Source: an uncultured Bacteroides sp. (GTDB lineage: Bacteria > Bacteroidota > Bacteroidia > Bacteroidales > Bacteroidaceae). From it: a stretch of DNA of 32,909 nucleotides. The notes under the pieces are model-generated. The model had not been told where the DNA came from. It worked only from the letters and a program-made list of their open reading frames with translations, and made no database searches. A program made the translations under genes and the position numbers. Where the stretch lies: assembly GCA_944322335.1 (NCBI GenBank), contig CALUOU010000019.1, positions 1 through 32,909 on the forward strand, read 5' to 3'. Of this stretch, positions 17,301 through 24,145 are shown piece after piece (position 1 is the stretch's first letter; the number at the start of each line of letters is the position of its first letter).

Positions 17301-18730
17301 AATATTGCCGTCAGCTGGAACGCTCCACCACGAACAAACTTGTGGGAATGCTTTTGGCTATCGGGCTTTTCCTTTTTCTGCTTCTGGGCTGCTACTTCCT
17401 CTATTTCCGCAAGCGGCTGGTGAACCGCTGGAAGCTGGAACAGGTGTTTGAAGTCAACAGCCGCATCTTTTCCGCTTCGCTTCTGCCTGTGGCTGATGCC
17501 GAACAGATGCTCAAGCAGGAAGAGAACGTCTGGCAAAAGATACCTCAGCAGATGGTGGATGAGGCTTTCGATGCCATTGACGGGCTGGTCAGCACTGAAC
17601 GCTTTTGTCTGGCTGTATTTAATGAGACGGCTCATCGCTTGGAGTATGCCTCAGCTCCTGCTGGAGATTCGGAAGACGACGGAGAGGTACAGGTATTGAT
17701 GGAGCGTTGCTTCTCCAGCCGCGCTTGTTTTACGGAAGCGGATTGCCAGTGTTTTCCGTTGCTGCTGGAAGCGGGCGGAGAGAGCCGCTGTGTAGGTGTC
17801 TTCTGCCTCAAGCGCAGGGAGGGGGCGGAACAGCCGGCCGATCGTCTGCTGCTTGAACTGGTGGCGCGTTATGTGGCAGTGGTTGTTTTCCAGTCAGTGG
17901 TGCGGCTGGTAGGGCAGTACCAGGATATTGAAACGGCCAAAGATGAGGCGCAACGAGCCTCTTGGGAAGACAGCGTGCTTCACGTGCAGAACCAAGTGCT
18001 TGACAATTGCCTTTCCACGATCAAGCATGAGACCGTTTATTATCCGAACAAGATCAAGCTTCTCATAGCCCGCCTGCGCTCTGGCAAGCTCAATGAGCAG
18101 GAGGAGACGGAGACCGTGACTGCAATCAGTGAGCTGATAGATTACTATAAAGGTATTTATACCATATTGAGCCAATGTGCGGGTCGTCAGCTGGAGGATG
18201 TCACTTTCAGGCGCACAGCCATTCCTGTGGGACGTCTGATGCAGGCGGCGGCCAGATATTTCCGCAAAGTCTCGAAAGGAACGGACGGGAGTGTCCGGTT
18301 GGAAGTGAAAGAGGCGGCGGGCTTTGTCTTAGGTGACTTTTCGCTCTTGCGCTTCCTTTTGGAATGTCTCATTGACGAGGCTTTGTCCGTTTCCCTTCCT
18401 GGGAAGCTGCGGCTGGAAGCCAGAATGGAAGAGGAGTGGGTACGCTTTCTGTTTACCGACACGCGCCGCAGTCCCGGACAAGATAAGCTGGACCGCCTTT
18501 TCTATCCGGACTTGTCAAGGATGGCTGTTGATGCCAGAGGAAGGCTCAGGGGCACTGAGTTTCTCTTGTGCAAGCAGGTCATCCGCGAGCACGATGAATA
18601 TAGCGGACGGCGCGGTTGCCGCATCAATGCCTTGGCGGAACCGGCAGGCGGATACACGGTCTTTTTCACCCTTCCTCGTGCGGTAAGGCCGCCGGATGGG
18701 GAAGGGGAGATAGGAGAGCCATCGAAATAA
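14336..18730 (+). CDS. Giant double sensor histidine kinase with two periplasmic TPR-like regions
   Basis: 1464 aa. Module 1: lipoprotein-like signal (TLVSC, Cys22), an alpha-helical TPR-like periplasmic part to about 440, a transmembrane helix (about 441-463), coiled coil, H-box-like His600 (NGIHPYIDRI), N-box (NTLAENARKY, Asn712), G1 (DNGPG) and G2 (GSGFGL). Module 2: a second signal/lipobox-like helix (about 827-846, LLAAASC), a second extracytoplasmic helical part, a transmembrane helix (about 1002-1024), a middle domain, a His1231 dimerisation helix (IKHETVYYP) and a degraded ATPase region with no N-box Asn and no GxGxGL. It resembles Bacteroides sensors annotated DUF5112/DUF5113, from memory. 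It is followed by a response regulator 27 nt downstream. Confidence 0.85.
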   Translation: MKQKIAIWICGLCGWMMTLVSCVGTAPTREVHVVDSLNQMAYASRYKDLDVSEKAARRAYETARLYRSGKAEACNNLGFCAFMRMDFERAEAFHRQVYHWTKSELELLIADVGLMKIYQRTALNKEFYDCRNSAIRRMKRIAEDDALFVDKRERRRLTYARSEFFIVSAVYYYYLQQRPEALECIRQVERMAKAGDELAADTNQWLYYHYIKGSAGLCEGETPDVRRLRFFDELYAAWHTASRKGYLYFEGNGMQGLANLMASEAAYEFFQLNRGYRLRQFGLPVDSLFPMRLGERALQCFRQYNDLYQIAGAYVSIGKYLNAHGRYAEALDTLTLALECVNDHHRRYYDCRDSTDWMKAYGSRDSFYAEKSWMEQKLKTVPEWISRIREQLSVTFAGMEMKEYSDYNRNIYLDILEDTRQDKELESRYAALEREARQLNLLLGMVVCGIVAVSFFFWIFNRRSKKRNRIHLERMQEMLDICQLITASIPAEAETEEEIVDAIWQTAGTKIRKLFALPDIRIENRHLILPDKAGKDERAMARVIDPYIRWTLENGMTSVSLGVERKKLEEQRYIHEQHIDISKRKNIVKKACLSIVNGIHPYIDRIVNEVSKLRRGGLSQPLVKQDKFEYIDELVTAIVEHNDILALWVKVRQGSLSLNIETFELEQLFVLLRKGNRAFEMKHQHLTVEPTAACVKADRALTLFMINTLAENARKYTQPGGTVRIYAQAGEDYVEVSVEDNGPGLSAGDVAHIVGEKVYDSRLIGMKDTSQPEVLRQRKGSGFGLMNCRGIIEKYRKTNPLFRVCLFGVDSALGKGSRFFFRLPQGIRKTALGLSFLVGLLAAASCASRPDISQASIAPDSLNVWEQPGYEQLLDSASDYANAAYYCNVDGDYAWALVYIDSAMTCLNAHYARFAASPSRLMTLTGQGEPAELAWWNEYFYSDFHVILDIRNEAAVAFLALKQWQDYDYNNTAYTALYKLLGEDQSLEEYCRQLERSTTNKLVGMLLAIGLFLFLLLGCYFLYFRKRLVNRWKLEQVFEVNSRIFSASLLPVADAEQMLKQEENVWQKIPQQMVDEAFDAIDGLVSTERFCLAVFNETAHRLEYASAPAGDSEDDGEVQVLMERCFSSRACFTEADCQCFPLLLEAGGESRCVGVFCLKRREGAEQPADRLLLELVARYVAVVVFQSVVRLVGQYQDIETAKDEAQRASWEDSVLHVQNQVLDNCLSTIKHETVYYPNKIKLLIARLRSGKLNEQEETETVTAISELIDYYKGIYTILSQCAGRQLEDVTFRRTAIPVGRLMQAAARYFRKVSKGTDGSVRLEVKEAAGFVLGDFSLLRFLLECLIDEALSVSLPGKLRLEARMEEEWVRFLFTDTRRSPGQDKLDRLFYPDLSRMAVDARGRLRGTEFLLCKQVIREHDEYSGRRGCRINALAEPAGGYTVFFTLPRAVRPPDGEGEIGEPSK

Positions 18731-18757
18731 GAATCATTAAAAAAACATACGCATAGC

Positions 18758-19486
18758 ATGGACAATCAGAAATTTAAAGTGATCATCGTTGAAGATGTCA
18801 AACTGGAATTGAAGGGAACAGAGGAGATCTTCCGTCATGAAATCCCGAATGCCGAGGTGGTGGGCACAGCCATGACCGAGCAGGCGTTTTGGCCGCTCAT
18901 GGAGGAGAAGCGTCCCGACCTTGTTCTTCTCGACTTAGGCTTGGGGGGATCCACCACGGTTGGTGTTGACATATGCCGCCAGTTGTGCAAGCGATACCCT
19001 GGCACGCACGTGCTCATATTCACAGGTGAAACGCAAAACGAACGCCTGTGGGTAGACGTTCTTGACGCAGGTGCCGACGGCATTATTCTTAAGACAGGCG
19101 AATTGCTCACAAACACCGATGTGGAAGCGGTTATGAGCGGGAAAAGGCTGGTTTTCAATTTCCCCATTCTCGAACGCATAGTGGAGCGGTTCAAACGCTC
19201 TGTCTGCAACGACTCGAAGCGGCAGGAGGCTTTCATCAACTATGATATAGATGAGTATGACGAACGTTTTCTCCGCCATCTTGCGCTGGGCTATACCAAG
19301 GATATGATAGCTTCCCTCAGGGGAATGCCTTTTGGAGTCAAATCGCTGGAGAAACGGCAGAACGACCTCATCCAGCGGCTGTTTCCTAAAGGAGAACGGG
19401 TGGGGGTCAATGCCACCCGTCTGGCGGTTCGCGCTTTGGAGCTGAGGATACTTGACATTGATAATCTGGAGCCAGACGATGAGTAA
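18758..19486 (+). CDS. DNA-binding response regulator
   Basis: 242 aa. The receiver domain has the acidic pair E12/D13, phospho-acceptor Asp59 (LVLLDLGL), Thr89 and Lys112 (GIILKTGE). The C-terminal half (from about 160: YDERFLRHLALGYTKDMIASLRGM, then SLEKRQNDLIQRLF and NATRLAVRALELRIL) looks like a LuxR-type or sigma-4-like helix-turn-helix, somewhat diverged. It is 27 nt after the giant kinase and its last codons overlap the transporter start, so kinase, regulator and transporter form an operon; the regulator is the expected phosphorylation partner of the kinase. Confidence 0.9.
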   Translation: MDNQKFKVIIVEDVKLELKGTEEIFRHEIPNAEVVGTAMTEQAFWPLMEEKRPDLVLLDLGLGGSTTVGVDICRQLCKRYPGTHVLIFTGETQNERLWVDVLDAGADGIILKTGELLTNTDVEAVMSGKRLVFNFPILERIVERFKRSVCNDSKRQEAFINYDIDEYDERFLRHLALGYTKDMIASLRGMPFGVKSLEKRQNDLIQRLFPKGERVGVNATRLAVRALELRILDIDNLEPDDE

Positions 19487-20939
19487 GCCTTCTTGGGGAG
19501 CTATGCCTCACCCGGCCACAATGTTTTTCGCCCTCACCTTGGCAGTAGCGTTTGGCTCGTGGATATGCGATGTCTACGGCCTGAGGGTGTGGGTGCCTGG
19601 CACGAAGGAGGAGATCCATGTGCAAAGCCTGCTCAGTCCGGAAGGCATTCGGTGGGCTTTGCGCAACATCGTCAGCAATTTCACTGGATTCGCTCCGCTG
19701 GGTCAGGTTCTTGTAGCCATGTTCGGCATTGGAGTGGCGCAGCATGCGGGTTTCGCCGAAGCCTGCATCCGTCTGCTTTCCCGGCGTGGGCTTCATCCGG
19801 ACGGTGCTTTGGGAAGTGTCATCATCCTTGGGCTTCTTTCCAATGTGGCAGGTGACGCGGGTTACGTATTTCTTTTGCCGGCGGCAGCCACCCTTTTCCT
19901 TTTTGCCGGGCTTCATCCTGTGGCAGGCGTGGTGGTGGCCTATGTCTCCGTGGGATGCGGCTACAGTGCCAATGTGGTTCTTACCACTCTTGACGCACAA
20001 TTGGCATCCGTCACTCAGGAGGCGGCTGATACAGCCGGACTGACGGCCGAGACCATCAGTCCTCTTTGCAATTACCTTTTTTTCGCTGCTTCCGCCCTTC
20101 TGTTGGGCGCGGTGGTCTTTTTCCTTTCCCGTCTTTGCCTTCTGCCTTCGCTCGGCAGTTGGACAGGCCGTCATGAGGGGATGACTCGCAAGCAGCTTTC
20201 CAGCCGTGAGCGGCGGGCATTGACCGTAGCTTTTGTTACGGGAGGCATTTATGCAGGTCTGACGGCTTGGCTGACATTCTCCGCTCATGGCATTTTGCGC
20301 AGTGTGAGTGGCGGATTGACCCATTCTCCTTTCATCGAAGGCATTCTCTTTCTTCTTTCTCTCGGCATTGGCCTGATGGGCGGAGCCTATGGTTTCGTCT
20401 CGGGACGTTATCGCACCGATGCCGATCTCGTCAGCGGACTGGAGCAGCCAGCCCGGTTCCTTGGCGGTTACCTTGTCATGGCCTTTTTTGCCGCCCAAAT
20501 GTTAGCCTGCTTGCGCTATTCCAGGCTGGATACCTGTCTGGCTGTAGCCGGTGCGGACCTTCTTCTGTCGGTGCCGGTCGGCCGTCTTGGCTCCCTCCTT
20601 CTTTTCATCGTCTTTACGGCTGTGGTCAATTTGCTCATGGTCTCTGCCACATCCAAGTGGACTTTCATGGCCTTTATATTCGTGCCTGTTCTGGCTGATG
20701 CCGGTATCGCTCCAGAGGCCGTGCAGTGCGCGTTCCGCATCGGAGACAGCGCCACCAATGTGGCCACTCCCTTTATGCTTTATCTGCCGCTGGCGTTGGC
20801 CTGCATACAGCAGTACGTTCCATCGGCTACTTTCGGCACACTCTGGCGACTGACATGGCGTTTCTCGGTTTGTATCTTTGCTGCATGGATCCTGCTTTTT
20901 GCCGGGTGGTATCTTATGGAATGGCCTTGGGGAATATAG
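19479..20939 (+). CDS. AbgT-family transporter
   Basis: 486 aa from the ATG that overlaps the response-regulator stop by 8 nt; a TTG further upstream is less likely. About 11-13 hydrophobic helices. Family-like segments include GFAPLGQVLVAMFGIGVAQHAG, LSNVAGDAGYVFLLP and a C-terminal GDSATNVATPFMLYLPL. AbgT proteins move p-aminobenzoyl-glutamate or export sulfonamides, driven by ion gradients across the inner membrane. Coupling to a two-component system suggests its expression or activity is tied to what the giant kinase senses; the substrate is unknown. Confidence 0.85.
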   Translation: MSKPSWGAMPHPATMFFALTLAVAFGSWICDVYGLRVWVPGTKEEIHVQSLLSPEGIRWALRNIVSNFTGFAPLGQVLVAMFGIGVAQHAGFAEACIRLLSRRGLHPDGALGSVIILGLLSNVAGDAGYVFLLPAAATLFLFAGLHPVAGVVVAYVSVGCGYSANVVLTTLDAQLASVTQEAADTAGLTAETISPLCNYLFFAASALLLGAVVFFLSRLCLLPSLGSWTGRHEGMTRKQLSSRERRALTVAFVTGGIYAGLTAWLTFSAHGILRSVSGGLTHSPFIEGILFLLSLGIGLMGGAYGFVSGRYRTDADLVSGLEQPARFLGGYLVMAFFAAQMLACLRYSRLDTCLAVAGADLLLSVPVGRLGSLLLFIVFTAVVNLLMVSATSKWTFMAFIFVPVLADAGIAPEAVQCAFRIGDSATNVATPFMLYLPLALACIQQYVPSATFGTLWRLTWRFSVCIFAAWILLFAGWYLMEWPWGI

Positions 20940-21205
20940 GCGGAAATGGGACACGGAAATTACGGCAAAAGCCAATTGGTATTTGTCTGACATCTTTTTT
21001 TACTAACAAGACATTGGGGAGATGTTCTGCGAATTTTGCCGCTGTATATTATGAAGCGGCAATGAAATGGCAACTCGTTGAATATCAACACTTAGTAAAT
21101 GTATTCTTTCGGATTTAGTCGAACAAATGCCGTTTTTTTTGGGAAAAAGAATCAGTAGTCCTGAAATTTTTAAGAGAGAAGTGCCTCTGTATTAAATCTT
21201 TTTAT

Positions 21206-21213
21206 TACATTTG
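21206..21213 (+). promoter_or_regulatory. Bacteroides -7 box upstream of the upxY-like leader
   Basis: TACATTTG matches TAnnTTTG. No TTTG is seen at the -33 position, so the promoter may be weak or activated. Confidence 0.55.
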
Positions 21214-21301
21214 CAGAAAATTCGACGCTTCATAATATAAAACGAATGTAAAGCGGCGAATTTGAAAAGACTTAATTGGTTGAATATTAAACACTTGTGA
21301 T

Positions 21302-21376
21302 ATGGAAGCATCTCATTCAAAGCGGACTTCGCTTTGCTTTTCCCGTCACATAACAACGGCAGACCATTGTTGCTGA
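21302..21376 (+). CDS. Possible 24-aa leader peptide
   Basis: An ATG-started 24-codon frame (begins MEASHSKRTS, ends ADHCC) in the upxY-like leader. A 7-bp hairpin (CAAAGCG 21318-21324, CGCTTTG 21330-21336, 5-nt loop) lies within it and is followed by CTTTTCCC. The combination resembles attenuation leaders, but there is no codon bias proof and the frame could be chance. Confidence 0.3.
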   Translation: MEASHSKRTSLCFSRHITTADHCC

Positions 21377-21634
21377 GTTTTATTCCGGAATGCTGCTGTT
21401 AGACCTAAAGAATGTTGTGAACAACGCCTAAAAGACTTGGTGGATAAGTTAATAAAGCGTAATAATTCAAGTTCGGAGAGGTATAGTTAGCCGTCATGCG
21501 ACTGCCATGAGGGTAACGTGAGAAGCGTGCTTTTCAGAATCAGTTAACAAGGCATCAGTTGGCAAGGCTCTGAACAACTTTGCTGATGGTATCTGAAACC
21601 TTCGTCAACTTGTCATCTCAAAAACTCAAATATC

Positions 21635-23140
21635 ATGCCCGACAAACTCAACCGCGTAGATTACCATTGGTATCTTGTGCGCACCCAGCCCGGACATGAG
21701 CGGGAATTGTGTGCTCTCATCGAGCAAAAGAAGGGGGATATTAAGAATGTGCTGGAAGCCTATTGCCCCACCCATACCACGGTCAACGTGCGGCTGGGTG
21801 GTGATGAACGGAAGGTGCCGCTTTTTGATGGCTATGTGTTCGTGCTTGCCACGCTGGGTGCGCTGGCCGATTTCCTGCGCGATAACTGCCCTAATGCTTT
21901 CCTGCGTTACAGCCGCAAGCAGACGTCCGAAGAGAAGGGAAAGCCTTGTGTCATCCCCGAAGACCAAATGCGGGCGTTCAAGGACTTTAACGAGAACTAT
22001 GCCGAAAAGGTCGTGGTGCTGGAACGTCCCTATACGGACTACGCTTTCAATCCCCATGAGGACAATCAGGCCAACGAGATAGTGCGTGTGATCGACGGCC
22101 CATTGGCGGGCTGTAAAGGTTATGTTTGCCGCCTGAACCGCAAAAAAGGGTTGGTGTTCCGGGTGCAAGGCATGATGCCGGGCAGCTTCCTGACCGTTTC
22201 TTACCCCAACGTCTACGACCTGCATGTCGTCCGTCTGCACAATGCCGAGGGAGACCGTCTCTCCATCGGTACGGAGAAAGCCCGTGGTGCTGACTGCATC
22301 ATCGGTCTGTTGCAGGGTTGTGGCTACGGCGAGCGGTCGCTTCCCATGCTGTACGACATCATAGACTACCTGGTCCTCAAGCCTTCGCTGGTTTCTCTTT
22401 GCAAGGATCTTTATAAAAGAGGTGAGGCCGCTTTGAGTATGCGTTTAGCGCAAATGAGCGGCAAGGAAGCGGAACTCGTCCTTAATCTCGCGCGTTACGA
22501 ACGCGACAATCCGGGATATGTGAGGCAAAACTGGAGCATGCTTACTCTTCGTCCGTTTCTCACCCCGGCTTCGGACTTGGCGATAGCCAAAGACAAGGAG
22601 GAGGCGATGCTTCCGCATAAGGATTTTACCGAAATCATCCGCAAGGTAGACATCACGGAAGAAGTGTATTATCCCACCAAAGGGGAAAGCGGAACTGTCA
22701 CTACCACGTATTACGCCCATATCGGCATGAGGAAAGACACAACAGGGGACGGATACATCCTTTTTGCCAACTGGAATGATTTCCTTGGCGAATATTTCCT
22801 GACGGCAGGAAAAGCCAACGAGAAGCTGGTAAGCGGCACCGTGTCAGCCGTCCGCAATGAAACTGCAAAAACGGAGCAAGAAAAACTTATCGGATCATTC
22901 CGCAACTATGCTCCTGCCTTATACAAAGTATTGGCCAATAACGATTCAGCGGTAAAGGCTGTACAGGAGTTCCAAATTGGCGAATACTCCCTGAACGTCA
23001 TGGCAATCACGGCTTCCGATCCTGAGCAAGGAGCAGAGACTCTGATCCGCACCTGCGTCCATATCTGCAAGGAAATCAATGCCACCAACCATTTGGCCAT
23101 ATGGCGCAGATACCTCCGCACTGTATGGCTGCATGTATGA
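21635..23140 (+). CDS. Long UpxY/NusG-family antiterminator with novel C-terminal region
   Basis: 501 aa. Residues about 9-110 form a NusG N-terminal domain (HWYLVRTQPGHEREL, FDGYVFVLA) and about 148-178 a KOW motif (IVRVIDGPLAGCKGYV), as in Bacteroides UpxY proteins that antiterminate their own operon's transcripts. Usual UpxY proteins are around 170-200 aa; here about 300 extra residues follow with no recognised domain, probably helical at 220-300 and mixed at 340-501. It is the first gene after a long leader and is followed by a recombinase homologue, so it may drive transcription through the accessory genes downstream. Confidence 0.8.
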   Translation: MPDKLNRVDYHWYLVRTQPGHERELCALIEQKKGDIKNVLEAYCPTHTTVNVRLGGDERKVPLFDGYVFVLATLGALADFLRDNCPNAFLRYSRKQTSEEKGKPCVIPEDQMRAFKDFNENYAEKVVVLERPYTDYAFNPHEDNQANEIVRVIDGPLAGCKGYVCRLNRKKGLVFRVQGMMPGSFLTVSYPNVYDLHVVRLHNAEGDRLSIGTEKARGADCIIGLLQGCGYGERSLPMLYDIIDYLVLKPSLVSLCKDLYKRGEAALSMRLAQMSGKEAELVLNLARYERDNPGYVRQNWSMLTLRPFLTPASDLAIAKDKEEAMLPHKDFTEIIRKVDITEEVYYPTKGESGTVTTTYYAHIGMRKDTTGDGYILFANWNDFLGEYFLTAGKANEKLVSGTVSAVRNETAKTEQEKLIGSFRNYAPALYKVLANNDSAVKAVQEFQIGEYSLNVMAITASDPEQGAETLIRTCVHICKEINATNHLAIWRRYLRTVWLHV

Positions 23141-23203
23141 TAATGGCCAGATGGCTTATTGGCAGCCCATTTGTGTTTGACCCTAAGATAACAGCAGTAA
23201 AAA

Positions 23204-24049
23204 GTGGATAACGGACAAGAGAACATACGGACAGCGGCTCTTTCTTTGCTTGCGGATGAAAAGACCGATTTTATCGCCTACACACGCACTTGCATTGGGC
23301 TTATGGAGAACGAAGGCAGGTATGATGCGGCCAACAAGCTGAACATGTATCTCAGGAAGTTCATCGCCTTTCTGGGCAAGAACGAGATACCCTTCAAGGA
23401 CTTCGACTCGCTGCTGATCCGCAACTACCACACTTGGCTGAGAAATCAGGAATTAGGCAGAAACTCCATCGCGCTCTATATCCGCAACCTGAAACGGGTG
23501 TACCAGCTGGCGGTGGCCGATGGTGTGGTCTGTGAGCGTCATCCGTTCCAAGGCGTGGACGTAAGCTACCATGCAAAGAAAGACCGGAACAGGCTGACCC
23601 CCAAGGAAGTGATCCGGCTGCGCTATCTGGACGTAAGCGGACTTCGCCCCGCCGTTGCTTTTGCCCGCGACCTCTTCCTCTTCGCCGTATTCGCCAAAGG
23701 CATGACCGGCAGGGACTTGTTTTACCTGACGAAGGACAACATCAGAGGCGACAGACTGATCTATGTGTCGAAAGTGACTGAAAAAGAAGAGACCGTCCGC
23801 TGGAACGCATACTTGCAGGAAATCGTGGACAAATACGCCCGGCCCGGCACTCCCTACCTTTTCCCGATTGTCACGGCGGAAAACCCGAAGGAACAATGGC
23901 GGCAGCACGACGCGGCCATCCACACCATCAACCGCAACCTGAAGAAGGCGGGGGAGATGGCCGGCCTTTCTTTCCCTTTGACCTTGACAGCCGCAAGGCA
24001 TTCTTGGGAGAGCCTGGTGGAAGGGGTGAAGATAAGCGAGCTGGTCTGA
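23204..24049 (+). CDS. Tyrosine recombinase homologue, C-terminally truncated
   Basis: 281 aa from a GTG. The N-terminal SAM-like core-binding domain (about 20-110, KLNMYLRKFIAFLG, LIRNYHTWLR, IRNLKRVYQLAV) and part of the catalytic domain match Bacteroides phage-integrase-type recombinases. The Arg I position (usually RGM in this group) is Lys165 in FAKGM, box II Arg265 is kept (AARHSW), and the chain stops at 281 before the His/Trp box and the nucleophilic Tyr. A different frame after the stop also shows no Tyr box. It is therefore probably not an active integrase: either a decayed gene or a DNA-binding remnant. 63 nt after the upxY-like gene. Confidence 0.75.
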   Translation: MDNGQENIRTAALSLLADEKTDFIAYTRTCIGLMENEGRYDAANKLNMYLRKFIAFLGKNEIPFKDFDSLLIRNYHTWLRNQELGRNSIALYIRNLKRVYQLAVADGVVCERHPFQGVDVSYHAKKDRNRLTPKEVIRLRYLDVSGLRPAVAFARDLFLFAVFAKGMTGRDLFYLTKDNIRGDRLIYVSKVTEKEETVRWNAYLQEIVDKYARPGTPYLFPIVTAENPKEQWRQHDAAIHTINRNLKKAGEMAGLSFPLTLTAARHSWESLVEGVKISELV

Positions 24050-24085
24050 TGGGAACCGGCGGATTGGCAAGGTTTTCATTTTTTC

Positions 24086-24116
24086 TTTGCCGGATGAAGA
24101 TTTATCATTAACTTTG
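24086..24116 (+). promoter_or_regulatory. Bacteroides promoter for the AAA/PD-(D/E)XK gene
   Basis: TTTG (24086-24089) and TAACTTTG (24109-24116) are 19 bp apart, a full consensus match, 29 nt before the ATG. Confidence 0.8.
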
Positions 24117-24145
24117 TAGGCAACGAACTAAAAACTTACAGAGCC

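Larger units (their letters stand above)
20940..21634 (+). promoter_or_regulatory. Long intergenic region with promoter and structured leader of the upxY-like gene
   Basis: No protein gene longer than a leader peptide is credible here. A -7 box (TACATTTG, 21206-21213) predicts a start near 21220. The leader of about 415 nt begins with a stem 21221-21230/21251-21260 (9 of 10 pairs), followed by a short ORF with an internal hairpin and, just before the gene, a CATCAG...CTGATG hairpin (about 21552-21587). Long leaders are a known feature of UpxY-controlled transcripts, where the antiterminator acts on the 5' RNA; its action here is inferred. Confidence 0.6.

Noticed and set aside
19407..20498. 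363-codon minus-strand frame
   Set aside because: Antisense to the transporter, low-complexity Gly/Lys/Arg-rich composition with no recognisable domain.
20726..21118. 130-codon plus-strand frame extending past the transporter stop
   Set aside because: Most of it overlaps the transporter out of frame and the tail beyond shows no protein-like features.
21181..21634. Invertible promoter of the capsule-locus type
   Set aside because: No pair of long inverted repeats flanking the promoter was found; only local hairpins are present.
23896..24111. Alternative frame after the recombinase stop as a frameshifted C-terminus
   Set aside because: The continuation (LMGTGGLARFSFF) lacks a convincing box III and any Tyr near the expected place, so a simple frameshift does not restore an active recombinase.
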